Counted from the first letter of the stretch, positions 27,095 to 35,047 are shown. The stretch: DNA of 64,000 nt from Burkholderiales bacterium (GCA_016703325.1 JADJCH010000040.1:1-64000), one strand, 5' to 3'. Notes: generated from the letters alone by a model not told the origin. A program made the numbers and translations.

Positions 27095-28092
27095 GCCTGG
27101 GCTCCCTCGATCAGCCGCATCGCGTACTCGGCCGCCTCCACCAGGCTACTGGCGTTGGCGATGCCTTTGCCGGCGATGTCGAAGGCGGTGCCGTGGTCCA
27201 CGCTGGTACGCAGGATCGGCAGGCCCAAGGTGATGTTGACGCCGCTGATCGCCTGCCACTTGCCGGTGGCCGGGTCGACGTTGAAGCCCAGCAGCTTGAC
27301 CGGGATGTGGCCCTGGTCGTGGAACATGGCCACCACCGCGTCGTACTGGCCGGCGCGCAGCTTGATGAACACCGTGTCGCCAGGGATCGGGCCGTGCATG
27401 TCGATGCCCTTGGCCTGGTACTCGCGGATCACCGGGGCGACGATGGCGTCGTCCTCCTTGCCCAGGATGCCGCCCTCGCCCGCATGCGGGTTCAGGCCCG
27501 CCACCGCGATGCGCGGCTGCTTCAGGCCCAGGCGGTGCAGCGCATCGATCGTCACATCAAAGACGCGCCGCAGCCGGACCGGCGTGATGCGCTGGGGCAC
27601 GTCGGCGATCGCGCAGTGGGTGGTGACGTGCGAGACGCGCAGGTTGTCGTGCGCCAGCATCATCACCGCGTCGCGCTGGCCGGTGAGGTGGGCCAGCAGC
27701 TCGGTGTGGCCTTCGAAGGCGTGGCCCGCCAGGTGCAGCGCCTCCTTCGACAGCGGCGCGGTCACGATGGCATCGGCCAGCCCAGCCTGCACCCGCTCGG
27801 TGGCGCGGGCCACGGCGCGGTAGGCCCATTCGCCCCCCGCGGCGCTGACCTGGCCGGTGACGATCGGCGCATGTTCCGGGCCCAGCGGACCGACGTCGAT
27901 CATCTCGTAGGGCGGCGCGTCCTTCAGGCCCAGCTGCTGCTCGGCCTGCTGCATGGCCGCCGCACTGCCGCAGACCTGGAAAGCGACGCTGCCAGCCTCG
28001 ATCAGCGGGCGCATCTGCCGCACGGCCTTGGCGATGATCTCCGGGCCGATGCCGGCCGGATCGCCCATGGTGATCGCAAGTCGAATGGTCAT
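27091..28092 (-). CDS. pdxA2: PdxA2-type 4-phosphate dehydrogenase for four-carbon sugar acids
   Basis: A 333-residue member of the PdxA family: ITMGDPAGIGPEI at the N-terminus, metal-binding His in GHTELLAHL and in MFHDQGHIPVK, TAPLSKEAL in the middle. True PdxA works in vitamin B6 synthesis, but this copy lies with a DUF1537 kinase, DeoR and transport genes, the context in which PdxA2 oxidises D-threonate or D-erythronate 4-phosphate, with decarboxylation to dihydroxyacetone phosphate. The start at 28092 opens the first strand. A vitamin role remains possible but is unlikely in this operon. Confidence 0.88.
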   Translation of the reverse strand: MTIRLAITMGDPAGIGPEIIAKAVRQMRPLIEAGSVAFQVCGSAAAMQQAEQQLGLKDAPPYEMIDVGPLGPEHAPIVTGQVSAAGGEWAYRAVARATERVQAGLADAIVTAPLSKEALHLAGHAFEGHTELLAHLTGQRDAVMMLAHDNLRVSHVTTHCAIADVPQRITPVRLRRVFDVTIDALHRLGLKQPRIAVAGLNPHAGEGGILGKEDDAIVAPVIREYQAKGIDMHGPIPGDTVFIKLRAGQYDAVVAMFHDQGHIPVKLLGFNVDPATGKWQAISGVNITLGLPILRTSVDHGTAFDIAGKGIANASSLVEAAEYAMRLIEGAQA

Positions 28093-28096
28093 GGGC

Positions 28097-29101
28097 TCAA
28101 TCTGCCTTGATGTTGGCGGACTTGATGAGCTGGGCGATGCGCGCGTGTTCCACCGGCACCAGCTTGGCGAGCTCGGCCGCATCACCGCTGGCGGTGGTCA
28201 CGCCCACGCCGCGCAGCTTCTCGATCACCTCAGGATGCTTGAGCGCGGTCTGCAGCGCGCCCGAGAGCTTGGCCACCACATCCTTGGGCGTCCTGGCCGG
28301 CGCGAACATGCCGTACCAGGCGCTGAACTGCCACTGCGGGTAGCCGGACTCGGCAAAGGTGGGCACGTTGGGCAGGTCCGGCGAGCGCTGCGGCAGGCCG
28401 ATGGCGATCGCGCGGATCTTGCCGCCCCGGATCGTCCCCATGGCGGCCGTGGTGGTGTCGAAGATCACATGCAGGCGGCCACCGATCAGGTCCAGCGTGT
28501 GCGCGTTGCCGCCCTTGTAGGGCACGTGGGTCATCTTCGTGCCGCTCATTTCGGTGAAGATCTCGCCCGCCAGATGCAGCGGCGAACCGTTGCCGGAGGA
28601 GCCGTACATCACCGAGCCGGGGCTCTTCTTGTCGGCATCCACCAGGTCCTTGAGCGACTTGTAGGGCGAATCGTTGTTCGCGGTGACCACGATGGGCGCC
28701 TGTCCGATCAGGCCGATCGCCTCGAAATCGGCCAGCGGGTTGTAGTCGGCCTTGATCAGGTTGGGGCTGGCCGCATGGGTGGCCAGGCCGCCTACCAGCA
28801 CGGTGTAGCCGTCCGGTGCGGCCTTGGCCACCGCGTTGGCGCCGATCAACGCGGCCGCGCCGGGCTTGTTGTCGACAATGACCTGGGTGTGCAACGCTTC
28901 GCCCATCTTCTGGCCAATGAGACGGCCGAGCATGTCGTTGGCGCCGCCGGGCGGGTACGGCACCACCACGGTGATCGGCTTGCTCGGCCAGGCGGCCTGG
29001 GCCCAGGCCGATGCCGCCGGCAGCAGGGCCGCGAGCGCCAGCAATGCAGCGCTGGCCAGGGTGGAACGACGAACGGACGAAAAATGAGCGGTGGGGCGCA
29101 T
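28097..29101 (-). CDS. Bug/TctC-family solute-binding receptor (TTT system)
   Basis: A 334-residue exported receptor, first gene of the minus-strand sugar-acid operon. The signal peptide (LASAALLALAALLPAASAWA) is followed by WPSKPITVVVPYPPGGANDM, and VDNKPGAAALIGANAV and PYKGGNAHTLDLIGG are family motifs. GGAG six bases before the ATG at 29101 fixes the start. It shares family but not close identity with the second receptor of the operon, so the locus may handle two ligands. No TctA/TctB genes are nearby. Confidence 0.92.
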   Translation of the reverse strand: MRPTAHFSSVRRSTLASAALLALAALLPAASAWAQAAWPSKPITVVVPYPPGGANDMLGRLIGQKMGEALHTQVIVDNKPGAAALIGANAVAKAAPDGYTVLVGGLATHAASPNLIKADYNPLADFEAIGLIGQAPIVVTANNDSPYKSLKDLVDADKKSPGSVMYGSSGNGSPLHLAGEIFTEMSGTKMTHVPYKGGNAHTLDLIGGRLHVIFDTTTAAMGTIRGGKIRAIAIGLPQRSPDLPNVPTFAESGYPQWQFSAWYGMFAPARTPKDVVAKLSGALQTALKHPEVIEKLRGVGVTTASGDAAELAKLVPVEHARIAQLIKSANIKAD

Positions 29102-29251
29102 GCCTGTCTCCGGGACCGTGGTTGAGCTGTTGTGGAGGATCATTGGCATCAATCATCCATAATCTTCCATGTTCAATCAACTAAGGTCAAACCCGGTGAA
29201 CTCTTTTGCAGCATCTGCCTACACTTCAGTCAAAACCTTCCACCCTTTGCC
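29102..29251. promoter_or_regulatory. Divergent control region of the sugar-acid locus
   Basis: This 150-bp AT-richer gap separates the Bug-pdxA2 operon from deoR. It contains an ATTG-GCAT-CAAT inverted repeat and several CAATCA-like half-sites (about 29140-29185), which could be operators for the adjacent DeoR protein. No promoter can be assigned by eye with confidence. Confidence 0.35.
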
Positions 29252-30091
29252 ATGAACGACGCAGCATCCCCCGCCCCGGCAGCGGCCCAGACCGCTGGCG
29301 CGGCCATCGTGTCCCTGCTGCCTGCGCAGCGCCGCCAGCACATCATCGAGTTCCTGCGCCGCCACGGTGCGGTCACCCTGACGCAGCTGGAACAGGCGCT
29401 GGACGTGTCGGTGTCCACCCTGCGCCGCGACCTGGACGCCCTCGCCGCCGACGGCGTGATCGACCGCACCCACGGCGGCGCACTGCTGCGCCAGCAGGGC
29501 TACTCGGCCTTCGAGCCGGACGCCAAGGCCGCTTCCGAGCTGTCGCCGCGCGAGAAGCAGGCCATCGGCCAGGCCGCAGCGGCCCAGCTGCAGCCGCAGC
29601 AGAGCGTGATCTTCGACAGCGGCAGCACGGTGCTGGAAGCCGCCCGCGCCGCCGCCGCCCGCGGCCTGCCGCTGATCGCGGTCACCAACGACCTGGCCAT
29701 CGCCCAGGTGCTTGGCGCGGCGCCGCACATCCAGGTGCATGTGCTGGGCGGGCAGCTGCGCCCGGGCAGTGCCACCCTGGTGGGCGACGCGCTGATCGCC
29801 TCGGCCGCCACCCTCCATGCCGATGTACTGCTCTGTGGCGCCCACGCTCTCACCGACGGCCTGATCACCGAAACCTCGCCCGAGGTGGCCGCCGCCAAAC
29901 GCGCCCTGCTGCGCGCGGCACGCACGCGCCGGCTGCTGGTGGACGCTTCCAAATTCCGCCCGCGCACCTTCATGCAGGTGGCCACGCTCGACGAAATCGA
30001 CGAACTGATCTGCGACGACGGCCTCGCCGTCGAGGAGGCCGATCGGCTGCGTGCAATGGGCAAACGCCTCACGCTGGTGTCCACGTCTTGA
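29252..30091 (+). CDS. DeoR-family transcriptional regulator
   Basis: A 279-residue repressor-type protein. The N-terminal winged helix includes RRQHIIEFLRRHGAVTLTQL and VSVSTLRRDLDALAADGVI, with the DeoR signature continuing into RTHGGALL. The C-terminal domain has the sugar-isomerase-like effector fold (IFDSGSTVLEAARA; ITNDLAIA region; ADVLLCGAHAL). It is divergent from the operon it probably controls and overlaps the kinase gene by one base (TGATG). The likely effector is a phosphorylated sugar acid made by that kinase. Confidence 0.9.
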   Translation: MNDAASPAPAAAQTAGAAIVSLLPAQRRQHIIEFLRRHGAVTLTQLEQALDVSVSTLRRDLDALAADGVIDRTHGGALLRQQGYSAFEPDAKAASELSPREKQAIGQAAAAQLQPQQSVIFDSGSTVLEAARAAAARGLPLIAVTNDLAIAQVLGAAPHIQVHVLGGQLRPGSATLVGDALIASAATLHADVLLCGAHALTDGLITETSPEVAAAKRALLRAARTRRLLVDASKFRPRTFMQVATLDEIDELICDDGLAVEEADRLRAMGKRLTLVSTS

Positions 30092-31350
30092 TGCCCTCAC
30101 TCCCCCGCCCGCTCAGCCTGCGCCTGCTGGCCGACGACCTGACCGGTGCGCTGGACAGCGCCGCCGCCTTTGCCGGCGCGATACCGGTGCACCTGGATCC
30201 GCCACCTGCGGCAGCGGTAACTGCAACGGCGACGTCTGCGGTGTCTGAGGCGCCATGTGGCCCGGTCGAAGCCCTGGCCACAGCCACCCGCGACATTCCG
30301 CAGGCCGAACTGCCCGCCGCGCTCGCCTGTGCCATCGCCTGGCTGCAGGGCGCGGACATCGCCTTCAAGAAGGTGGACAGCCTGCTGCGCGGCAACACCT
30401 TTGCCGAGGCGGTGCACATCGCCCGGGCCGGTGGTTTTGACGAAGTGGTGTTTGCGCCGGCTTTCCCCGCCCAGGGACGCTTTCTTCTGGACGGGCGGCT
30501 CTGCCTGCGACCGCCGGGCCAGACCGGGGGCAATGCCACTGCAGACGACGGCCCGGACTGTCGCGCCGCCTTTGCCGCCCTGGGTCTGCCTGGCCACGGC
30601 ATCAGCCTGACCCTGCCGGAGCTGCGCAGCGACGCCGACCTGCGGGAGATCGCACGCGGCGCCCTGCTGCCCACACCCCGCCGGCGGCTGTGGTGCGGCA
30701 GTGCCGGCCTGGCTCAGGCGATGGCACACGCGATGGCGCAGTCGATGGCTCAGGCGATGACGCTGGAACCGGACGGTGCGGCCACCGATGCGCACACACC
30801 CGACGCGCACACCCCGGGCAGCACACCTCTTGACGTGCCCGCCGAATGCGAACTGACACTGAGCGCCGGCCCCACCCTGCTGCTCACCGCCAGCCACCAC
30901 CCGGTGCTGCGCCAGCAGTGGCAGCGCCTGCGCCAGGCCCGACCGCAGGCGCTGGCCGGCGGCCGCAGCCCCGAACCGACTCCCGCAGAACTGCTCGCCG
31001 CCCTGGCCGAGCGGCGCCAGCCGCCACCCGACGATCCACTGATCGTGCTGGACCTGTCACCGGCCGAGGTGCTGGCCCCCGAGGCCGCCGCCGCCCTGCT
31101 CGCCCGGCAGCTCGCCCTGGTCGTGGAGCTGCTGCCCCGGCCGGGCCGCCTGGCGGTGGTGGGCGGCGACACCCTGCTGGCGCTGTGCCGGGCCAGCGGC
31201 GCCACCGGCCTGCGGGCCCTTGCCAGCGCCCGCAGCGGCTGGGGCCGGGCGCGCTGGATCGGTGGCCGCTGGGATGGCGTGCCCTGCCAGTCCCGCTCCG
31301 GCGCCTTTGGCGGGGCGAACGACCTGGTCGAGGCATTGGCCGAACGCTGA
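30091..31350 (+). CDS. Four-carbon acid sugar kinase (DUF1537 family)
   Basis: A 419-residue kinase. The substrate-binding domain starts with LRLLADDLTGALDSAAAFAG and includes FKKVDSLLRGNT. The C-terminal nucleotide-binding domain has VVGGDTLLALC and ends in SGAFGGANDL. Relatives phosphorylate D-threonate, D-erythronate or 3-oxo-tetronates. A repetitive linker near residue 210-245 (AMAHAMAQSMAQAM; HTPDAHTPGS) joins the domains and is unusual. The ATG overlaps the deoR stop. With pdxA2 it forms the known pathway to dihydroxyacetone phosphate. Which epimer is used cannot be told from sequence alone. Confidence 0.85.
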   Translation: MPSLPRPLSLRLLADDLTGALDSAAAFAGAIPVHLDPPPAAAVTATATSAVSEAPCGPVEALATATRDIPQAELPAALACAIAWLQGADIAFKKVDSLLRGNTFAEAVHIARAGGFDEVVFAPAFPAQGRFLLDGRLCLRPPGQTGGNATADDGPDCRAAFAALGLPGHGISLTLPELRSDADLREIARGALLPTPRRRLWCGSAGLAQAMAHAMAQSMAQAMTLEPDGAATDAHTPDAHTPGSTPLDVPAECELTLSAGPTLLLTASHHPVLRQQWQRLRQARPQALAGGRSPEPTPAELLAALAERRQPPPDDPLIVLDLSPAEVLAPEAAAALLARQLALVVELLPRPGRLAVVGGDTLLALCRASGATGLRALASARSGWGRARWIGGRWDGVPCQSRSGAFGGANDLVEALAER

Positions 31351-31423
31351 AGCGTGCGACGGGGCAAAGCGGGCTTGCGTTCACAATGGCGACCCCGCCT
31401 CTGCATCCACCTCCAGGCCCCCC

Positions 31424-32257
31424 ATGTCTCTCGCCCAGGACCTCCTCCAGCAACTGGAGCGCCTCGCCCCCTTTGGCCGTCTGCCAGCGGTGCGCGCCCT
31501 GCACCTGCCGCCGCCCCCACCGCCTGGCGGCACCAAGGGCGAGTTCTGCGCCCTGGAGCTGGAGGATGGCAGCGTCGGCCTGAGTTATGTGCTGCTGGGC
31601 AACACCTGGGCTGAGCTGAGCGCCTCCGAACTGTGTCGCACCCTGCCGGGGCAGGACGCCCTGGCGGTGGCGCAGGGATTTGCCCATTCCGACGCTCTGC
31701 AGCGCACGGTGGGGTTTGCGGCTGTGAACGCCCTCACCCGCTGGCTGTTCAACCGCAGCGATTTCGCCCCACCGGCCAGCGCCGACTCGATCGGCCACCT
31801 CGACCCTCAGCCGGGCGAAACCGTGGGCATGATCGGCCACTTCACCCCCTTGATCCCGCGCATCACCGAACGCGGCGCCCGGCTGCTAATTGCAGAGTTG
31901 CGCGAAGATCTGGTGGGCGAGCGCGACGGGGTGCGAGTGACGCTGGACGCCCGTGAGCTGGCCCCCTGCCCCAAACTGCTGGCCACCGGCACCCTGCTGC
32001 TCAACGACACGCTGGACGCCATGCTGGCCCACGCCCCGGCGGCGCGCCAGATCGCCCTGATCGGCCCCAGCGTCGGCTGCCCGCCCGACGCGCTGTTCGC
32101 CCGCGGCATCACCTTCCTTGGCGGCAGCTGGATCACCGACACCCCGGCCTACCTGGCGGCGCTGCGTGAAGGCCGCTCCGCCGGGAGCGCTGCGCGCAAG
32201 TTCGGTCTGACCACGGCCCAGTACCCGGGCTGGGAGGCGCTGCTGGCGCGACTCTGA
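31424..32257 (+). CDS. DUF364 (DUF4213-linked) putative heavy-metal chelation protein
   Basis: A 277-residue protein with the DUF364 pattern in its second half (GHFTPLIPRITERGARLLIAE; ATGTLLLNDTLDAMLAHAPA; IALIGPSVGCPPDALFARGI) and an N-terminal alpha/beta domain of the DUF4213 type. Structures of the family suggest metal or cofactor chelation, but no reaction is established. It follows the kinase by 73 bp on the same strand, so it may be cotranscribed, yet nothing ties it to sugar-acid use. Confidence 0.8.
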   Translation: MSLAQDLLQQLERLAPFGRLPAVRALHLPPPPPPGGTKGEFCALELEDGSVGLSYVLLGNTWAELSASELCRTLPGQDALAVAQGFAHSDALQRTVGFAAVNALTRWLFNRSDFAPPASADSIGHLDPQPGETVGMIGHFTPLIPRITERGARLLIAELREDLVGERDGVRVTLDARELAPCPKLLATGTLLLNDTLDAMLAHAPAARQIALIGPSVGCPPDALFARGITFLGGSWITDTPAYLAALREGRSAGSAARKFGLTTAQYPGWEALLARL

Positions 32258-32278
32258 GCGGCCGGCGCTCCGCGGCAC

Positions 32279-32704
32279 TCACCGCTCCGGTGCTCGCCGC
32301 GGGAGCACCGGCCAGTGCCGCAGCTCCCGCGGCGCATGGGAGCTGATGGCCGACAACACCAGCACGGCCCAGAACAGCGGCTGCGCCCCCGCCCCACCCA
32401 GCGCCATCCAGGCCACCGCGGCCAGCTTGGCCAGCACCACCACCCCGGCCAGCTCTCCCAGGCGGATGCGCCCATCGAACCACTCGCTCAACAGCAGCGC
32501 CACGCCGCTCACCAGGACCAGCAGCGCGCCCGAATGCCCGGCAGCCATGCCACCGGACCCCACAGCCGGCGCGGCCGGGCCGACATAGGCGGCGCCCATC
32601 CACACCACGCCGGCCAGATGCGCCGTGCGCAACACGATGCCCAACCAGCGCCGCCATTCGGCAGGTTTGGGTGGTTTGCCTGGGCGTCGGGGCGTGTCGG
32701 TCAT
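32279..32704 (-). CDS. Hypothetical four-helix membrane protein
   Basis: A 141-residue protein with a basic, proline-rich N-terminus and four hydrophobic segments (WLGIVLRTAHLAGVVWMGAAY; GALLVLVSGVALLLSEW; ELAGVVVLAKLAAVAWMAL; LFWAVLVLSAISSHAP). A His sits in the first and last segments, a pattern seen in CopD-like and haem-binding membrane proteins, but this is weak. It converges with the DUF364 gene. The family is not recognised with confidence. Confidence 0.7.
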   Translation of the reverse strand: MTDTPRRPGKPPKPAEWRRWLGIVLRTAHLAGVVWMGAAYVGPAAPAVGSGGMAAGHSGALLVLVSGVALLLSEWFDGRIRLGELAGVVVLAKLAAVAWMALGGAGAQPLFWAVLVLSAISSHAPRELRHWPVLPRRAPER

Positions 32705-32824
32705 GGTGCGTGTCGTTGGGGGGCAAAGGGCTGGCCGAACAACCGGGAAGAACGGGGCGATCCTGCCGCGGCCGAACTGTACCCACCCGTCCTTCGGTGC
32801 ACCTTCTGCCCGGCCTGCAGACGT

Positions 32825-33304
32825 TCACCCCCTCCAGGCCCGCTCCACCGCCGCCACGTCGATCTTGGTCATCTCCATCATCGCCTCGAAGGCTCGCCGG
32901 GCCGCGGCCCGGTCCGGGTCGTGGATGGCATCCATCAGCAGCCGCGGGGTGATCTGCCAGTTCAACCCCCACCGGTCCTTGCACCAGCCGCAGGCGCTGG
33001 GCTGGCCGCCGTGATCGATGATCGCGTGCCAGAGCCGGTCGGTTTCCGCCTGGTCGTCGGTGGCGACCTGAAAAGAGAAGGCTTCGGTCTGCGGGAAGGC
33101 CGGCCCACCGTTGAGCCCCAGGCAGGGAATGCCCATCACGGTGAATTCAACGGTGAGCACGTTGCCGGCCTGGCCATCGGGGTAGTCCCCCGGCGCATGG
33201 AGCACGGCGCCGACCGCGCTGTCAGGGAAGGTCTCGGCGTAGAAGCGCGCTGCGTCGAGCGCGTCGCCGTTGAACCAGAGGCAGATGGTGTTCTTGGGGC
33301 GCAT
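32825..33304 (-). CDS. VOC-family protein, PhnB/3-demethylubiquinone-methyltransferase-like
   Basis: A 159-residue glyoxalase-fold protein: NTICLWFNGDALDAARFYAETFPDS, GNVLTVEFTVMGIPCLGLNGG and CGWCKDRWGLNWQITPRLL are the standard strands of the 3-demethylubiquinone-9 3-methyltransferase-like VOC group, many of which are annotated PhnB. The enzymatic role of this group is not established. The start at 33304 begins the first strand. It stands alone between two unrelated minus- and plus-strand genes. Confidence 0.88.
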   Translation of the reverse strand: MRPKNTICLWFNGDALDAARFYAETFPDSAVGAVLHAPGDYPDGQAGNVLTVEFTVMGIPCLGLNGGPAFPQTEAFSFQVATDDQAETDRLWHAIIDHGGQPSACGWCKDRWGLNWQITPRLLMDAIHDPDRAAARRAFEAMMEMTKIDVAAVERAWRG

Positions 33305-33420
33305 GGCCGGTCTCCGCGCAGGGGTTGGATCGGAGCGCGCAGTGTCCCACGGGAGGGCGATCATCTCGTGCCCCGTCGCCGGGACCGGTTTCACCGCTGC
33401 CACCCCGGTCCACCCTCATC

Positions 33421-33479
33421 AGATCTAATTAACCATAGACATTTATAATTTGCTCTAGTTCTCCATAAATGGGTGAGCC
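33421..33479 (+). promoter_or_regulatory. AT-rich promoter region with an inverted repeat
   Basis: In a strongly GC-rich context this stretch is mostly A and T. TATAAT (33444-33449) is a consensus -10. CATTTAT (33439-33445) and ATAAATG (33464-33470) form a perfect 7-bp inverted repeat around it, a plausible operator. It precedes the ATPase fragment by ten bases. Confidence 0.5.
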
Positions 33480-33656
33480 ATGGCCGAAGCCTCGATCTTT
33501 CACCGACCGGCATTGGGCGCACGCCTGGCGGCGCAGATCCTGCACAGCTCGCCGACCTCCGCCTCGCCCTCGGGCGTGTTCCTGGCGGCTCCGCGCCGCA
33601 CCGGCAAGACCACCTTCGTGCGCGAGCTGCTGGTGGGCGAGGCGGCAGTGGGTTGA
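33480..33656 (+). pseudogene. N-terminal fragment of a P-loop ATPase
   Basis: Fifty-eight codons encode IFHRPALGARLAAQILHS, then VFLAAPRRTGKTTFVREL, a textbook Walker A of the AAA/ORC-like bacterial ATPases that are normally about 400 residues. A TGA follows 14 codons after the P-loop and no matching continuation is seen downstream, so only the start of the gene remains. It may still be transcribed, since its AT-rich promoter looks intact. Confidence 0.65.
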
Positions 33657-33765
33657 CCCGGGCGTCTGAAGCCGACGGTCCCCGTCACGGCTCAAGTTCG
33701 CCACCAGACGGCCGAACCTCCACGGGCAGTGCCGAATGTCGCACTGCGCCGACCGGAGACCCACC

Positions 33766-34035
33766 ATGTCCACTTCGTCCATCAGCCTGGGCGGCATGAA
33801 CGCCGCGTTGAACGCGCTGGACAGCTCCGCGTGGTGTATCGCCCGTCAGGCCGCACAGTCACCAGCGCAGGCGGCCACCTCAGCCCCGGCGACGAAGCCC
33901 AACACCGCATCGGAGCCCACGCTGGAAGACAACGTCGTCAGCCAGCTCCAGGCCAAGAACGCCTTCCTCGTCAACCTGCGCGTCTTCCAGGCGAGCGACG
34001 AGATGCTGGGCGCGCTGGTCAACGTGAAGGCGTGA
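33766..34035 (+). CDS. Miniature flagellar rod (FlgC-like) protein
   Basis: An 89-residue protein that resembles the two ends of a flagellar rod protein joined together. The N-terminus ISLGGMNAALNALDSSAW parallels the FlgC/FlgB start, and the C-terminus VVSQLQAKNAFLVNLRVFQA continues with SDEMLGALVNVKA, the coiled rod end. The usual beta domain is replaced by about 30 Ala/Thr/Pro residues. GGAG precedes the ATG. No other flagellar gene is in the window, so a structural role in flagella is doubtful. The similarity is by eye. Confidence 0.6.
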   Translation: MSTSSISLGGMNAALNALDSSAWCIARQAAQSPAQAATSAPATKPNTASEPTLEDNVVSQLQAKNAFLVNLRVFQASDEMLGALVNVKA

Positions 34036-34082
34036 GCCCGACGGTTCCTGGTGCCAATCCACCAAACCGTTTCACGCTAATA

Positions 34083-34098
34083 TGACCTCATGTGGTCA
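34083..34098. promoter_or_regulatory. Palindromic operator of the toxin-antitoxin operon
   Basis: TGACCTCATGTGGTCA is a palindrome (arms TGACC/GGTCA with a central CATG). It lies 17 bases before the antitoxin ATG and overlaps the end of a possible -10 (TAATAT). Phd-type antitoxins repress their own operon from such sites. Confidence 0.6.
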
Positions 34099-34115
34099 CA
34101 CTTGGAGTCGACGCC

Positions 34116-34364
34116 ATGGATACCGTTCAAGTCCGCGAGGCCAAGGCGCAGCTGTCGGCCCTGATCGAAGCGGCCGAACGCGGACGGCCGACCACGATCA
34201 CCCGGCACGGGCGACCGGCGGCGGTGCTGGTGCCCGTGGCGGACGCTCAGCGGCTCTATGCCGCCACGTCGCCGACCTTTGCAGACCTGCTGCTCGGCTA
34301 CCCGGGCGGGTTGGAGCTGGAGCTGCAGCGTGATGCCAGCGGCCTGCGAGACGTCGCGCTGTGA
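34116..34364 (+). CDS. Phd/YefM-family antitoxin
   Basis: An 82-residue protein whose N-terminal 50 residues are the Phd/YefM fold: VQVREAKAQLSALIEAAERG, then PTTITRHGRPAAVLVP. The C-terminal arm (FADLLLGYPGGLELEL) would wrap the toxin. GGAG lies before the ATG at 34116. The toxin gene follows after 18 bp. It should bind DNA at the palindrome just upstream and block the PIN nuclease. Confidence 0.9.
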   Translation: MDTVQVREAKAQLSALIEAAERGRPTTITRHGRPAAVLVPVADAQRLYAATSPTFADLLLGYPGGLELELQRDASGLRDVAL

Positions 34365-34382
34365 CGGAGCAGTGATCGAGCC

Positions 34383-34829
34383 ATGAATACGGGCTGGCTG
34401 ATCGATACCTCGGTGCTGTCCCTCCTGGCGCCAGGGCGGCTGCCCGTCAATGCGGCGTTGGCCGCCTGGCTGCATGCCCACCACGAGGCGCTGTTCATCT
34501 CGTCCATCACCGTGGCCGAGATCGAGCAAGGGCTGTGCAAGCTGCGACGCGCGGGCGGACTGGAGCGGGCCGACCGCATCGAGGCCTGGCTGCTGCAACT
34601 GCTGGCCCGGGCGCCTGAGCGCATCCTGCCGTTGGACGCGAACGTCGCCCGCCGCGTGGGCCAGGTGTCCGACGCCGCGACGGCGCAGGGGCGCGACCCC
34701 GGTCTGGCGGATGTGGCCATTGCCGCGACCGCGCTGACGCACCAGCTCGGCCTGCTGACCTGCAACCTGCGGCACTTCCTGCCGCTGGGCGTCGAGGTGG
34801 TGGACCCGACCGCCAGCTTGCCGAAGTGA
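34383..34829 (+). CDS. VapC-like PIN-domain toxin ribonuclease
   Basis: A 148-residue PIN nuclease: first acidic ligand in WLIDTSVLSLL (Asp8), the middle Glu in ITVAEIEQGL, and the last Asp in GLADVAIAATALTH. All metal ligands are present, so the toxin should be active when freed from its antitoxin, cutting tRNA or rRNA. Length is normal. It lies immediately before the control region of the phenol hydroxylase operon, so this pair may help to hold the accessory segment. Confidence 0.9.
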   Translation: MNTGWLIDTSVLSLLAPGRLPVNAALAAWLHAHHEALFISSITVAEIEQGLCKLRRAGGLERADRIEAWLLQLLARAPERILPLDANVARRVGQVSDAATAQGRDPGLADVAIAATALTHQLGLLTCNLRHFLPLGVEVVDPTASLPK

Positions 34830-34899
34830 ACCGGGGCCTGGGGTTTCTCTGGATGATCCAGACCCCACATCGCCACCGTTTCCGTACGCGCTGACCTGA

Positions 34900-34913
34900 T
34901 TGATTTTCGACAA
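34900..34913 (+). promoter_or_regulatory. Possible upstream activator site for a DmpR/XylR-type regulator
   Basis: TTGATTTTCGACAA loosely resembles the XylR/DmpR half-palindrome TTGATCAATTGATCAA. Its centre lies about 127 bp before the -24 element, within the usual distance for enhancer sites. The match is partial and only one site is seen. Confidence 0.3.
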
Positions 34914-35031
34914 CGCCGCGGCGCCGCTTCCTCAGCAGGCACCGGAGCGGGTATTGAACCCCGCCGCCAACGGGCCTTGGAGCCGATCCCGGGCCCCCTT
35001 TTCTCCGGGCATTCCCTGAAGCCGTCCGCAC

Positions 35032-35047
35032 TGGCACAGCCTTCGCA
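35032..35047 (+). promoter_or_regulatory. Sigma-54 (-24/-12) promoter of the phenol hydroxylase operon
   Basis: TGGCACAGCCTTCGCA matches the TGGCAC-N5-TTGCA consensus with exact spacing and one mismatch (TCGCA). The essential GG and GC are both present. It lies 90 bp before the first gene of the operon. Phenol hydroxylase operons of the Dmp type are normally driven by RpoN with DmpR. No DmpR homologue is in the window. The rest of the 307-bp gap (34830-35136) shows nothing else I can name. Confidence 0.7.

Noticed and set aside
27091..28092. Vitamin B6 synthesis gene pdxA
   Set aside because: The gene neighbours (DUF1537 kinase, DeoR, Bug receptors, aldolase) fit the PdxA2 sugar-acid role better, and no other B6 gene is present.
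29206..30090. Extension of the kinase gene frame upstream through deoR
   Set aside because: The frame is open by chance. The upstream part is out of frame with the real DeoR protein, and the kinase has its own ATG overlapping the deoR stop.
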